Numbered from the stretch's first letter, positions 27,200 to 37,100 are shown. The stretch is DNA of 64,000 nt from Paenalicyclobacillus mengziensis (GCF_017298635.1 NZ_CP071182.1:186001-250000); one strand, 5' to 3'. Made by a program: numbers and translations. Notes: a model not told the origin generated them from the sequence alone.

Positions 27200-27988
27200 T
27201 TATTCGAGGTACATCATTTTTCTCGTCATTCCGCCGTCAACGACAAGGTTAATGCCTGTGACGAAATCATTGGCCGGATGCGTAAGATATACACAGGCCT
27301 GTGCAATGTCCGAAGGGCGCCCAACGCGCCCTGCAAAATGTTGCGAATGGTCCTCAGGTCGCAACGCTTCATAGTCCCCGGTTTCAATCCATCCAGGGCT
27401 GATGGCATTGACCCGAATACGCCTGTCAGCGAGAGAGGCAGCCAGCGCATGAGTCAGGGCCAAAATGCCACCCTTCGAAGCTGCATAAGCCTCACTGTTG
27501 GGTTCGGACATCAGTCCTCTGGTGGAGGCAACATTGACGATTGCACTCCCTTGCGGCATGTAGCGGGCAGCCTCACGTGAACAGAGAAAGGTGCCGCGAA
27601 GATTGACGTTCAGGACCTCATCCCACTCGCGCACCGTCAGGTCGAGTGGTGACTTCCAATGAGACACCCCGGCGTTGTTGATGACGATGTCAATCTGGCC
27701 AAACTGCTCTGCAACCAATGCCATTGCGTTTTCTATCTGTGATGGCTGACTGAGATCGACGACGTGAGTTACAATGCGTTCATCGGGCGCATTCTCCGTG
27801 GACTGCTTCGCATGCCCCCTTGTCAGAGGTCTTATTAAGCCGCTCGACTCTTGCAGCAATGACTCGTCCTTGTCCCACAAGACGACCCGTGCTCCAAGGA
27901 GCGCGTATCTCTCTGCAACAGCTCGTCCAATACCACGCCCAGCTCCCGTGACCAGGACCACCCTATCTTGAAATGCCTCAGTTTCCAC
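27200..27988 (-). CDS. Short-chain dehydrogenase/reductase
   Basis: A 262-residue NAD(P)-dependent oxidoreductase of the classical SDR family. The Rossmann motif is VTGAGRGIGRAV, with the structural NNAG (VINNAGVSHW). The catalytic serine lies in VNVASTRG and the YxxxK pair in YAASKGG. An inserted stretch around residues 45-60 differs from FabG. Start GTG follows AAAGGGAGCGG. Substrate cannot be predicted; it could be a FabG-like or sugar-alcohol dehydrogenase. A 15-bp tandem repeat lies directly upstream. Confidence 0.85.
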   Translation of the reverse strand: METEAFQDRVVLVTGAGRGIGRAVAERYALLGARVVLWDKDESLLQESSGLIRPLTRGHAKQSTENAPDERIVTHVVDLSQPSQIENAMALVAEQFGQIDIVINNAGVSHWKSPLDLTVREWDEVLNVNLRGTFLCSREAARYMPQGSAIVNVASTRGLMSEPNSEAYAASKGGILALTHALAASLADRRIRVNAISPGWIETGDYEALRPEDHSQHFAGRVGRPSDIAQACVYLTHPANDFVTGINLVVDGGMTRKMMYLE

Positions 27989-28004
27989 ATGAACCGCTCC
28001 CTTT

Positions 28005-28090
28005 TAAAGCTGATGCCCCCAAGGCTGATGCTTCTAAAGCTAATGCCTCCAAGGCTGATGCTTCTAAAACTGCTCCTGCTCAAACTGTCA
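28005..28090. repeat. 15-bp tandem repeat upstream of the SDR gene
   Basis: Five imperfect 15-bp copies of AAGGCTGATGCTTCT lie between the SDR start and the next promoter. The plus strand can be read as a Lys-Ala-Asp-Ala-Ser type repeat, but no start codon supports a gene. The rest of 28091-28233 shows nothing I recognise. Confidence 0.75.
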
Positions 28091-28240
28091 AAGCGTCTCC
28101 ATGAGTAGGCTCGGCTATTTCAAAACTACACTCAGTTACGCCACAAATCCACTGGGGCACGCCACAAATCCACCTGAACGTCTACGAAACGACATCGTGT
28201 CTGGTTTTGGCGAGAATCGGCAGTTTTAGTCGATTTACAT

Positions 28241-28269
28241 TTGACAACAAATTCAGAGATTAGTAGAAT
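28241..28269 (+). promoter_or_regulatory. Sigma-A promoter of the c-di-GMP riboswitch RNA
   Basis: TTGACA at 28241-28246 and TAGAAT at 28264-28269 are separated by 17 bp. The expected transcription start, about 28276, coincides with the beginning of the riboswitch aptamer. Confidence 0.8.
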
Positions 28270-28274
28270 GCAAT

Positions 28275-28359
28275 TAAATGGCAAACTTGCCGAAAGGTGA
28301 GGACGCAAAGCCACGGGCCTGTAGAGAGCGTTTCATCTCCATGGTAGCCGGGTTACCGG
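28275..28359 (+). promoter_or_regulatory. c-di-GMP-I (GEMM-I) riboswitch
   Basis: The conserved core is present in order: GGCAAACTTGCCGAAAGG, TGAGGACGCAAAGCCACGGG, then after a variable arm ATGGTAGCCGGGTTACCG. This matches the GEMM-I consensus, including the GNRA-type tetraloop and receptor region. It is followed by CTCCT (28362-28366), which can pair with AGGAG in the ribosome site (28378-28382) of the small gene at 28391, so control of translation is likely. Whether the ligand turns the gene on or off cannot be read directly. Confidence 0.95.
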
Positions 28360-28390
28360 GTCTCCTGACCGTAAGAAAGGAGGGATTGGC

Positions 28391-28555
28391 ATGCGTAGGG
28401 AATCCAGACGTTTGGTTATCGCTCTCACAATCGCTGCAGCGGCAATGGTCTCACCACTGTTGTTCCACGGCGGGTCACATCAAGTGCTCGCGGCGACAAC
28501 AAGTGGCGGTACGACGATGTCACCCGACACACTTGTGCGCCCAATCTGGGACTAA
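28391..28555 (+). CDS. Small secreted peptide under c-di-GMP riboswitch control
   Basis: A 54-residue ORF. ATG at 28391 follows AAAGGAGGG with 6 bp between. The N-terminus is a signal peptide: MRRESRR, a hydrophobic core LVIALTIAAAAMVSPLLF, and a cleavage motif ending VLA before ATTSGG. The predicted mature product is only about 20 residues and ends RPIWD. It is the only gene between the riboswitch and a good terminator, so it must be the riboswitch's target. I do not recognise the peptide. A signalling, adhesion or surface-active role under c-di-GMP is possible. Confidence 0.8.
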   Translation: MRRESRRLVIALTIAAAAMVSPLLFHGGSHQVLAATTSGGTTMSPDTLVRPIWD

Positions 28556-28649
28556 CGTACAATCGGGTACTGGGCACGCGGTCCAGTGGCAGCACCCACC
28601 CATACTTACACCAACGATAAATACTTAGCAGATGCAGGTAGAGATGAAG

Positions 28650-28679
28650 GGGAAGTGCTGAAGTCGCGCTTCCCTTTTC
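28650..28679 (+). terminator. Terminator after the small secreted peptide
   Basis: GGGAAGTGC and GCGCTTCCC pair (nine pairs, one G-U) around a 7-base loop and are followed by TTTTCT. Confidence 0.8.
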
Positions 28680-28747
28680 TAGTTTCTGCTTGCCTTTTGT
28701 ATTACAATTTGGATGCAAATTTGCTAGACATAGCGAGGAGATAAGCG

Positions 28748-29422
28748 ATGACACCGGGCGATCTTCCCATTTTCGACCAGACTGACCACGGCATCAAGTT
28801 AATAGAAGAGGAACGTCGGCGCATTGCCCGCGATCTCCATGACGGCCCTGCGCAGGCCATCACCAATGTGAGTATGCGCCTTGATATCGTCCGCAGGCTG
28901 ATGGATTCCCAGCCGAACCTTGCTGCGGAAGAACTCGACAGACTTCAACAGCGTGTACGAGGACTGGTAAGCGAAGTGCGGCGGTTAATTTACGACTTGC
29001 GACCAGTCGCCATTGATGAAGTCGGCGTCGTGCAGGCCACAGTGCAGCTCTGCGAGCGCAACCAGCATGACTGGGAAATTCCGATTCGGGTCGAAGTGAG
29101 TGACAATATCTCGCTGAACATCGCTCCTGCAAGACAGGTAGCCATCTATCGCATGATTCAAGAGATCCTAAACAACGTACACAAGCATGCCGAAGCCACA
29201 GAGGTTGTGGTTTCATTCGAGCAGTTGGACCAAAACTTGGTGGTCCGTGTCGTCGATAATGGAAAAGGATTTCATCCCGATTCCATTCCCGAAGGACACT
29301 TTGGCATTGCGGGGCTCAAGGAACGGGTAGCATTCTTGAACGGAGAGCTGACGATTCTCTCTGCACCTGGAACCGGATCGACATTTGAAATTCACCTTCC
29401 GGTGTACATCGGAACCAAATAA
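28748..29422 (+). CDS. Orphan DegS-like histidine kinase
   Basis: A 224-residue cytoplasmic kinase of the HisKA_3/NarL-partner class. The phosphorylation site is His31 in ARDLHDGPAQ. The ATPase domain has the N box EILNNVHKHAEA, the G1 motif VVDNGKGFHP and GIAGLKERV. There is no sensor domain and no membrane segment, and no response regulator adjoins. ATG follows GCGAGGAGATA. It lies just downstream of the riboswitch-peptide unit, behind that unit's terminator. The partner regulator must lie elsewhere or the protein senses a cytoplasmic signal through its very short N-terminus. Confidence 0.85.
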   Translation: MTPGDLPIFDQTDHGIKLIEEERRRIARDLHDGPAQAITNVSMRLDIVRRLMDSQPNLAAEELDRLQQRVRGLVSEVRRLIYDLRPVAIDEVGVVQATVQLCERNQHDWEIPIRVEVSDNISLNIAPARQVAIYRMIQEILNNVHKHAEATEVVVSFEQLDQNLVVRVVDNGKGFHPDSIPEGHFGIAGLKERVAFLNGELTILSAPGTGSTFEIHLPVYIGTK

Positions 29423-29543
29423 AAAGTAAAAGCACAACCAGATAAAGAGGTCCGCGGGGTCATCGGCACAAACAAAACAAATGAGAGACAGAGATTAAAG
29501 ATAGAGATTAGAAGCTTCCGATACCAAGGGACGGGTTGGGTTT

Positions 29544-31109
29544 ATGATGTCAGGACGAATGGACGATGTGCAAATGGAGCACGCGTTAAAGTTGTCCTCG
29601 AAAGGGTATTTGCACGCGGCTCTTGAACGATTTCAGAATTTGCTCCACAGCAGTACCCTCACTCAGTCTGCACAGTCGCTTGTTTACGATGAAATTGGGA
29701 AAATACTGGTACAAAAGAATCAATTTGCTGAAGCTCGGCAAGCCTTCGCTACGGCAACGACGATGGCAGCCGATTTGGATCATCAGGCCAAATGTCAGAT
29801 CCATCTGGCCATGACTTTTCACGCCCAGGGGGACTATGACCGGGCGTATCGTTTGCTCATCGAGATCGAAAATCGGTTTGGACCCGAACTTTTCAGTGCA
29901 CGCCGCGGTGTGCTCTTCAACAACCTCGCTTCCATCCAGTGGGTGACGCAGTTTTACAGAGATGCAGTACAGACGATGCTACAGAGCCTTGAGTACTTCG
30001 AACGAGCGGGTGTCAACCATTATAACAGCCGACTGTATTACAACCTCGGGGTATGCTACAGCGATTTGCGTGAATTCGACAAAGCCGAGATGTACATCAG
30101 AAAGGCTCTCCTACACGCGGACGACGAAGGGCAACTGTTTTCCTATATCGCGCTCTCGCGCATGTACCTCGGAAGTGGAAACTATGATCTCAGCATCGAA
30201 TACGCGATGCGCTCGGTTCCGTTGTTTGACAAAGTACCGCAGACTGTGGAACCTCTGAAGACAGCCTACATGTGCCGAATTCTTGGCGAACTAGCTGGCC
30301 ATCGTGGCGATCTGCGCCTCGCACAGCAACTGATGGAAAAAGCGGAGCTACAGTTTGGCCTGGCTGGTCAGTGGCGAGACTTTACAGACGCTAGAAACCG
30401 CATCAACGAGTGGAGACAGGCTGGACTGCCAAAAGATGCGAAACCTGGTGACACGACGATGATGAAACGTTTCCTGCTCATCATTGAGGCTAGGAATACA
30501 CAGGAGTTTATTTGCTCCAAGTTCGCAGAGTTTATCGATACACGAGTCATGTACACAGGAGAGCTGGCAGACCGACTGGGGCTGTCGGCGGACGATAAGG
30601 CGCATTTGATAACGGCTGCCAGATTAGCTGACTATGGACTGACCGCGCTCGATCCCGATGTCGTCAGCGCACCGCGCCGATCGGACTCAGCGCTACGGCA
30701 ATATCAGCAACATCCATTGCTCAGCGCAGAGATGCTGCGGGAACTCAGCCTCCCGGAAGAAATCTACGCGTTGATAGAGTCTCACCACGAACGACTTGAC
30801 GGGACCGGATACCCCCGCCGCAGTCGTGCTGGTTTGGAAGATCCAGCCGAAGTCGGCTCTGCTCAGCGACATGAAGGCCCGGAAGCAGCCGCAATCAGCC
30901 GTGACACACTGGAGAGCCATGATACACTCGTGAACCGTGATACACTGGAGTTGTCACAGTTCATTCTGCAATTATCCGATGCGTACGCAGATGCTGTGGT
31001 ACTACGCCAAAAGTCCCATTGTGCAACTCTTGAAGAGCTACGCACACAGCAAACTGCGTTCGACCCGCGGGTCATGGCAGAGTTTGAACGTCTGTTTCAG
31101 GCTGAATGA
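29544..31109 (+). CDS. TPR protein with degenerate HD-GYP domain
   Basis: A 521-residue cytoplasmic protein. Residues 1-300 form tetratricopeptide repeats (AEARQAFATATTMAADLDH, YYNLGVCYSDLREFDKAEMY). Residues 330-520 resemble an HD-GYP domain: the signature HHERLDGTGYP starts at His414. However the catalytic HD pair is Ala362-Asp363 (RLADYGL instead of HDIGK), so phosphodiesterase activity is probably lost. An imperfect repeat (RDTLESHDTLVNRDTLEL) sits inside the domain. The ribosome site is weak (GGGACGGGTTGGG). It may bind c-di-GMP or proteins without cleaving it. It lies close to the c-di-GMP riboswitch. Confidence 0.8.
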   Translation: MMSGRMDDVQMEHALKLSSKGYLHAALERFQNLLHSSTLTQSAQSLVYDEIGKILVQKNQFAEARQAFATATTMAADLDHQAKCQIHLAMTFHAQGDYDRAYRLLIEIENRFGPELFSARRGVLFNNLASIQWVTQFYRDAVQTMLQSLEYFERAGVNHYNSRLYYNLGVCYSDLREFDKAEMYIRKALLHADDEGQLFSYIALSRMYLGSGNYDLSIEYAMRSVPLFDKVPQTVEPLKTAYMCRILGELAGHRGDLRLAQQLMEKAELQFGLAGQWRDFTDARNRINEWRQAGLPKDAKPGDTTMMKRFLLIIEARNTQEFICSKFAEFIDTRVMYTGELADRLGLSADDKAHLITAARLADYGLTALDPDVVSAPRRSDSALRQYQQHPLLSAEMLRELSLPEEIYALIESHHERLDGTGYPRRSRAGLEDPAEVGSAQRHEGPEAAAISRDTLESHDTLVNRDTLELSQFILQLSDAYADAVVLRQKSHCATLEELRTQQTAFDPRVMAEFERLFQAE

Positions 31110-31158
31110 ATCGAGAGATCTCAGATTCTAGCGAGCCAAACGCGAGGAGGGTCATTTT

Positions 31159-31629
31159 ATGAAGAAGATGAACGTAGAGAGTTTTAACTTGGATCATACC
31201 AAAGTGAAGGCGCCGTATGTGCGGTTGGCAGGTGTTGTGAACGGATCGCACGGTGACACCATTTACAAATACGATGTTCGCTTTTGCCAGCCAAACCAAG
31301 ACCACATGGACATGCCGGCACTTCATTCACTCGAACACTTGATGGCAGAACACATTCGCAACCATACGAGCCAGGTCGTAGACTTCAGTCCAATGGGCTG
31401 TCAGACAGGGTTTTACCTGACCATGATGAATGTAGACAATCGAGATGAAGTCATGGACTATCTCGAATCCACGCTGAAAGATGTCCTCGAGGCCACGGAG
31501 GTCCCTGCCTGCAACGAGGTTCAGTGCGGGTGGGCTGCAAGCCACAGCCTTGAAGGGGCCAAGGAATTAGCTCGAAAGATGTTGTCCCTGCGGTCGGAGT
31601 GGCCGCAAGTGTTCGCGAGCGAGGCGTAA
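31159..31629 (+). CDS. luxS: S-ribosylhomocysteine lyase (LuxS)
   Basis: Metalloenzyme of the activated methyl cycle. It splits S-ribosylhomocysteine into homocysteine and the AI-2 precursor DPD. The metal motif [10 protein letters not shown] (HxxEH) is near residue 54, and the catalytic/metal cysteine lies in [15 protein letters not shown]. The 156 residues are full length. ATG follows GCGAGGAGGGTC. It faces the metH operon, which uses the homocysteine it makes, and ends in a strong terminator. Confidence 0.97.
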   Translation: MKKMNVESFNLDHTKVKAPYVRLAGVVNGSHGDTIYKYDVRFCQPNQDHMDMPALHSLEHLMAEHIRNHTSQVVDFSPMGCQTGFYLTMMNVDNRDEVMDYLESTLKDVLEATEVPACNEVQCGWAASHSLEGAKELARKMLSLRSEWPQVFASEA

Positions 31630-31686
31630 GCACAGAGCTTGCCGGGATCATAGATGCTGATGATGAATGCTCCCATCAGATTGGAG

Positions 31687-31713
31687 ACAAAGCCCCCGTT
31701 TTGGGGGCTTTGT
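31687..31713 (+). terminator. Terminator after luxS
   Basis: ACAAAGCCCCC and GGGGGCTTTGT form a perfect 11-bp stem around GTTTT. The right arm carries the T-rich end and a run TTCTC follows. Confidence 0.85.
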
Positions 31714-31797
31714 TCTCGAAATGAGGGGTCGACCCAGTCAACCGAGGCTGACGCGTTATTGGGTGGCCCATCCAGTCAACCCAGGCTGACGACAATG

Positions 31798-32006
31798 AAT
31801 AACGCGCTGTCAAAGCGTTATTTCGAATAAGTCTGTCTTCGTCAGCGCGAAATAACGCGTTCTGAAAGCGTTAAGCCCCCGACTTACGCAAATAACGCGC
31901 TGTGGAATCGTTATCCCATCCGTTTCAGACAATAACGCGCCAGGAGCGCGTTATTTCCACTGAACCTGCTTCGCACAGGCTGAATAACGCGTTGTGAGCT
32001 CGCTAT
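31798..32006. repeat. Five-palindrome element, copy F (complete)
   Basis: Units start at 31798, 31851, 31891, 31931 and 31983 (53-40-40-52 bp). Unit 4 is identical to those in copies E and G. Unit 5 ends a few bases from the stop codon of the methyltransferase/MTHFR gene on the other strand, and no tandem array follows. The left flank (31730-31795) has a duplicated CCAGTCAACC...AGGCTGACG segment with an extra half palindrome. Confidence 0.92.
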
Positions 32007-32008
32007 CT

Positions 32009-34093
32009 CTACGGCTGCACACTAGACGCCGTGCCTGCTTTTGCAGCCGCAGTCAGACGCGCCGTTAAATCATAGCGAAGGAAGGGTGTCATCAGGTAGA
32101 TGCCGTTAAAGTACTGCCCCGCCTTCACAGTCAGGTCCGCTGCAACGCTCATCCCGACCTCCGTCGCTGTTTCAAGCGGTGCATCGACCATCTGTTCAAG
32201 GACAGTCGCGGGGATGTGCATCCCTGGCACCTCATTGTGCAAAAAGAGCGCGTTTCTTGCACTGACTAACGGCATAATGCCGATGAAGACCGGAATCCCC
32301 ATCCCTTCGGTGCCTCGCGCTATCTCCTCCATGATCCGCTCGTCATACACCGGCTGCGTCATGATGTAGTCCGCACCCGCATCGACTTTTCGCTTCAGTC
32401 GGTCGATGGCCTTGTCGAAGTTACGCACGTGAGGGTTAAAGGACGTCCCCACCACAAACTTGGCTGGTTGCTTGAGCGGCTGACCAGAAAAAGCGATGCC
32501 TTCGTTGAGACGCCGAACCATCCGCGTCAGTTCGATGGATGACACATCGTAGACAGATGTGGCTCCGGGAAGATCGCCGAACCGGGACGGATCGCCCGTG
32601 ACCAGCAGAATATGGTGGATCCCAAGCACGTTCAGGCCCATCAGATGCGATTGCTGACCAATCAGGTTTCTGTCGCGACAGGTGACGTGAACTAAAGGAT
32701 CGATGCCAAGCGGCTTCAACATCGCCGCAACTGCCATGTTGCTGACGCGCACCGTCCCAAGTGAATTGTCTGCAAGCGTAATGGAGTCTGCACCGGCTGC
32801 GTGTAGAGCTCGCGCCCCCGCCATGTAGCGAGAAATGTCCGTTGTACGCGGCGGATCGAGTTCAACGATAACCGTTGTTCCTTTTTGCACCTTCTCAAGC
32901 AACGTTGGTGTACTCTCCATACCATCGTTTACCTCGATAGAAGGAATAGACTTCGACTCAAACGTAACGCGTAAACTGCTGAGTCTCGCAGCGTCTGCAC
33001 TCGTCGGCAAATTGGAGACATTCAGGTCGTGCCCAGCCAAGCCACCGATGCGCTCTGCCAACTTACGGATGTGCCGAGGGGTGGTGCCGCAACACCCCCC
33101 GACAAATCGGACTCCGTTTTCCACCAATCGTTGCCCCATGTCCGCGAAGTACTCGGCGCCAGCGGTATATGTGACTTCACCCTCCGTCAGGTGCAAGAGA
33201 CCCGCGTTCGGCACGGCAGCATAGACGGTGTCATGGTGATGCGGCAGTCGTTCATAGGAGCGAAGGATCCCTGCAAGGCCAAGCCGGCAGTTCAGACCGA
33301 CAACATCTGCACCGGCGGCTTTCATCGCGGCAAACGCCTCGGTGAGCGGCACACCATCGCGCGTGACATCTGGTGCGTCCGGCGACAGCGTGGCGATGAT
33401 GGGGAGCGGTGTTCGCCCGCGGACGACGTCGAGGGCGAGGAGCATCTCTTCTAAATCGGCAAAGGTCTCAAGCAGGATACCGTCGACCCCCGCAGACAAT
33501 AGGACGTCAAGTTGCTCGCGAAACACATCTTTCAGCGTAAAGGGAGCGTCCTCTGCTTCGGAGTGATAGCCAAGGTCTGCTGTCGATCCGATGGTCCCAA
33601 ACACCCACGGAATTCCAGGCTTCGTGCGCCGCGGCGGGTCTCCAGGCGTGCTGACAGCCCCTGTCGTCTGTGCGATGCGTGCAGCTTCACGCGCCACAGC
33701 CACAGCGGCCCGATTCATGTCTGACAGCTGATGCGCTAGGCCGTAGCGCTCTAGTCCGATGCGATGAGCCCCAAAGGTGTTGGTCTGAATCACTTCTGCC
33801 CCCGCAGCAATATAGGCAAGGTGGACGTCCCGCACCCAATTCGGGTGGGATACGGAGAGCTCTTCGTAGCACGTGCGGATGGGCACTCCGGATTGGTGCA
33901 GCATGGTTGCCATGGCCCCGTCACCAAGAACAACCCGGTGCTTCCAGGCCTCTCGAATATCCTGCTGTGCACTGTCTCTTGTACTCTCTATTTCACTGTC
34001 TCTTGCACTCTCTATTTCACTTTCTCTTGTACTCTCTATTGCGTTCTTCTCTGCATCTGCGCCTGCGGTTGCCCCAGTATGTCGTGTTTCCAC
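32009..34093 (-). CDS. yitJ: Homocysteine S-methyltransferase / methylenetetrahydrofolate reductase fusion
   Basis: A two-domain protein like Bacillus YitJ. The N-terminal domain is a homocysteine methyltransferase (VVLGDGAMATMLHQSG, zinc cysteines in GGCCGTTPRHI). The C-terminal domain is an MTHFR flavoprotein (VIVELDPPRTTDISRY, MTQPVYDERIME) that makes methyl-THF. I chose GTG at 34093, behind GAGGAGGGGAAG, 13 bp after the metH stop. The first 30 residues carry a repeated ESTRESE/ESARDSE run from a 24-bp DNA repeat. It supplies methyl-THF for MetH in the same SAM-riboswitch operon. Confidence 0.92.
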   Translation of the reverse strand: METRHTGATAGADAEKNAIESTRESEIESARDSEIESTRDSAQQDIREAWKHRVVLGDGAMATMLHQSGVPIRTCYEELSVSHPNWVRDVHLAYIAAGAEVIQTNTFGAHRIGLERYGLAHQLSDMNRAAVAVAREAARIAQTTGAVSTPGDPPRRTKPGIPWVFGTIGSTADLGYHSEAEDAPFTLKDVFREQLDVLLSAGVDGILLETFADLEEMLLALDVVRGRTPLPIIATLSPDAPDVTRDGVPLTEAFAAMKAAGADVVGLNCRLGLAGILRSYERLPHHHDTVYAAVPNAGLLHLTEGEVTYTAGAEYFADMGQRLVENGVRFVGGCCGTTPRHIRKLAERIGGLAGHDLNVSNLPTSADAARLSSLRVTFESKSIPSIEVNDGMESTPTLLEKVQKGTTVIVELDPPRTTDISRYMAGARALHAAGADSITLADNSLGTVRVSNMAVAAMLKPLGIDPLVHVTCRDRNLIGQQSHLMGLNVLGIHHILLVTGDPSRFGDLPGATSVYDVSSIELTRMVRRLNEGIAFSGQPLKQPAKFVVGTSFNPHVRNFDKAIDRLKRKVDAGADYIMTQPVYDERIMEEIARGTEGMGIPVFIGIMPLVSARNALFLHNEVPGMHIPATVLEQMVDAPLETATEVGMSVAADLTVKAGQYFNGIYLMTPFLRYDLTARLTAAAKAGTASSVQP

Positions 34094-34106
34094 TCGCTTC
34101 CCCTCC

Positions 34107-37100
34107 TCACCCAATGTCCACGTTGAAATAGCGTGCTTCAGGATGCGAGAACACAAGTGCTGACACACTCGCCTCGGGCTCCATCATGAACCCGTCTGTC
34201 AGCTCCACCCCGATGTCTTCCGGTTTGAGCAGACGAAACAGTTGCGCCTGGTCCTCCAAGTTTGGACACGCAGGATACCCAAATGACACGCGGATGCCCT
34301 GGTAACGCGCGATGAAACGTTCGCGCATGGTCATCTCGATGCCATCCGGAAAGCCCCATGCGTCCCGAATCACGTGATGGACGCGCTCCGCCGAAGCCTC
34401 AGCCAGTTCGAGTGCGAGCGCCTGCAATGCGTGGGCCCGCAGATAATCGCCACTCTCTTTCCAAGCCTCCGCCACATCGCGGACCCCGGTACCTGCCGTT
34501 ACGGTGAGCATCGCCACGTAATCTGTCACGTCGCCCTCCACCGGGCGAATGAAGTCAGCAAGGCAGAGATACGGTGGTTTACTTTGGCGTGGAAAGCAAA
34601 ACCGCTCAAGCACGCGCGCCTCACTGAGTGAAGCCCCCGTCCGTGTCGAGGCCACACCGGCGCGACCGCCCGCCCGAACGGCGGAGCCACTCACTTCTGT
34701 CGAGCCAACCGTCGGGCCAACCGCCGCGCCGGCACCAGTTCCAACCCCTACTCCAACATCATCGGGCTTGAGAATCCACACCTCATCCCCGGATGCTACA
34801 GCAGGGAAAAACTGGTAGACGGCGCTGACCTTGAGGAACCCATCTGCAGCTCCTTGACGTAAGAGGTCATCCACAACATCGAGCAGGGCTACAGCCTTCT
34901 CGTCGCCCTCGGCCAGCCGTTTCTCGACGTTTCCCGAAAGACCAAGGTGTTTGCCAAGCAGCATCTGCAGGTTCAGGTACGGCCGAATATACGACAGCGG
35001 GATGTCCCGCAGGATGTGGCGGGTCAAGTCCGGCGGCGAGAACACCGGTGCTGTGCGAGAAATGTCCGACGCGCGGGGCGCATTTCCTGCGGATGCACCG
35101 ACACCACCGACACCACCGACACCACCGACACCACCGACGACGCCATCCGCATTCGAATCGCCCTTTTGCGTCTGGCGCGACGACATCTCCTCTTGTTCCT
35201 GTAGGAGTTGTTTGGCCAGTGCTGCACGGGTCTCATCAGAGCTGACCAACCGATTGGCATACGCAAGGCCTTCCATGGCGTCCTTGGCGTAGACGATGGC
35301 CCCGTCGTATTCCGGCTGGATGCGCGTGTATGAAAACTTTTTTGTCAGGGCTGCACCCCCGACGAGAACCGGTACTTTGATACCAGCGTTTTTCAGGTCC
35401 TCTGCCGTCAGCACCATCTGCTGAGCGGACTTGACGAGGAGCCCCGAGAGTCCGATGATGTCCGGGTTGTGCGTCCGCGCGGCCTCTATCAACTCGTTTG
35501 GCGGTACCTTAATACCGAGATTGACAACCTTGAACCCGTTGTTGGCAAGAATGATTTCAACCAGGTTCTTGCCGATGTCGTGTACGTCGCCTTTCACCGT
35601 CGCGAGCAAGACCGTCCCTTTATTGGCACTCTCCGTCTTCTCCATCTTGGGCTCAAGGTGCGCGACAGCGGCCTTCATGACCTCGGCGCTCTGCAGGACC
35701 TCGGCCACAATCAGCTCATTGTTGTTAAACAGCCGTCCGACCTCGTTCATCCCGTCCATCAAGGGGCCGTTGATGACTTCAAGCGGCGAGCGCGACAGCA
35801 GTGCCTCTTCCAGGTCTTCGAGCAAACCCTCTTTTGATCCGTCGACGACACACCTCGCCAGCCGCTCATCGAGCGGCAAGGACGCCTTTTCCACCTTCGA
35901 TTCTTTCGGCTTGTCGCGGTAGAAAGCCGTGAACTCTGCGATAAGTTCATCACTCGTCTCAAACAAGAGCCGCATCGCCAGGTCTTTCTCCGCATCCGGA
36001 ATGGACGCATAGCGTTCAAGTTTCTCTGCATTCACGATGGCGTAGCCGAGCCCCGCCTTTGTGCACTCGTAGAGGAAAACTGAGTTCAAGACCTCCCTCC
36101 CCGCCGGCGGCAGGCCAAACGAGACGTTGCTGATACCGAGAATGGTGGGACACTCTGGCAGGCGTTCCTGCAACAGTCGAATCCCTTCGACCGTCTCCCT
36201 GGCACTACCGATGTAGTTTTCGTCGCCCGTGCCGCAGGGGAACGTCAGCAGATCGAAAATGATATCTGAAGGCGCCATCCCGTATTTGTGAACCAGCAGG
36301 TCGTAACTCCGAAGCGCCACTTCGAGCTTTCGCTCGCGCGATACCGCCATCCCCTTTTCATCGATAGTCCCGACGACGAGAGCTGCGCCGTACCCCTGTG
36401 CGAGCCCGGCGAAACGGGCCAGGCGCGGCTCCCCATCCTCAAGGTTGGTGGAGTTGATGATGGCCTTGCCTTGCACCCGCTTGAGCGCGGTCTCAACGAC
36501 GTTGGCATCGGTCGAGTCAATCATGAACGGTACTTTCACTTTGCGCACCACGTGAGGCAAAAAGGCGGCCATATCAGCGACTTCGTCAGAATCGGGATCG
36601 GCGAGACAGACATCGACGACCTGCGCACCCGATTTGACCTGGGCCCTTGCCACTTCAGCCGCCGTCTCGTAGTCCTTGGCGGCAATCAACTTGCGGAATT
36701 TGCGCGATCCGATGACGTTCGTCCGCTCCCCGACCAGAATGGGACGATTGTCGTCCTCGAGGTAGACGGGCTCGAGACCACTGACCGCGTGCGTGTGCAC
36801 AGGGGCTGGCGTCCGAGGAGCGACACCCTCGAGCGCCTCGCGGAGTGCGAGGATGTGACTCGGCGTCGTACCGCAGCAGCCGCCAGCAACGTTCAGCCAC
36901 CCAGCCCTCGCAAAGTCCGCCATCTTCGCGGCGAAAGCGGCCGGGGTCTCGTGGTAATGGCCGTTTTCGTCCGGCAGGCCCGCATTGGGATAGCAACTCA
37001 CCCCGGCTTGCGAAAGTGTGGAGAGGGTGCGAACGTGATCGCGCATGAACTCCGGCCCAGTCGCACAATTCAGGCCAACGGCGAGCGGATGCAGGTGTTC

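Noticed and set aside
28006-28104. Plus-strand Lys-Ala-Asp-Ala-Ser repeat peptide
   Set aside because: No start codon with a ribosome site; it overlaps the SDR start and is explained by a 15-bp tandem repeat.
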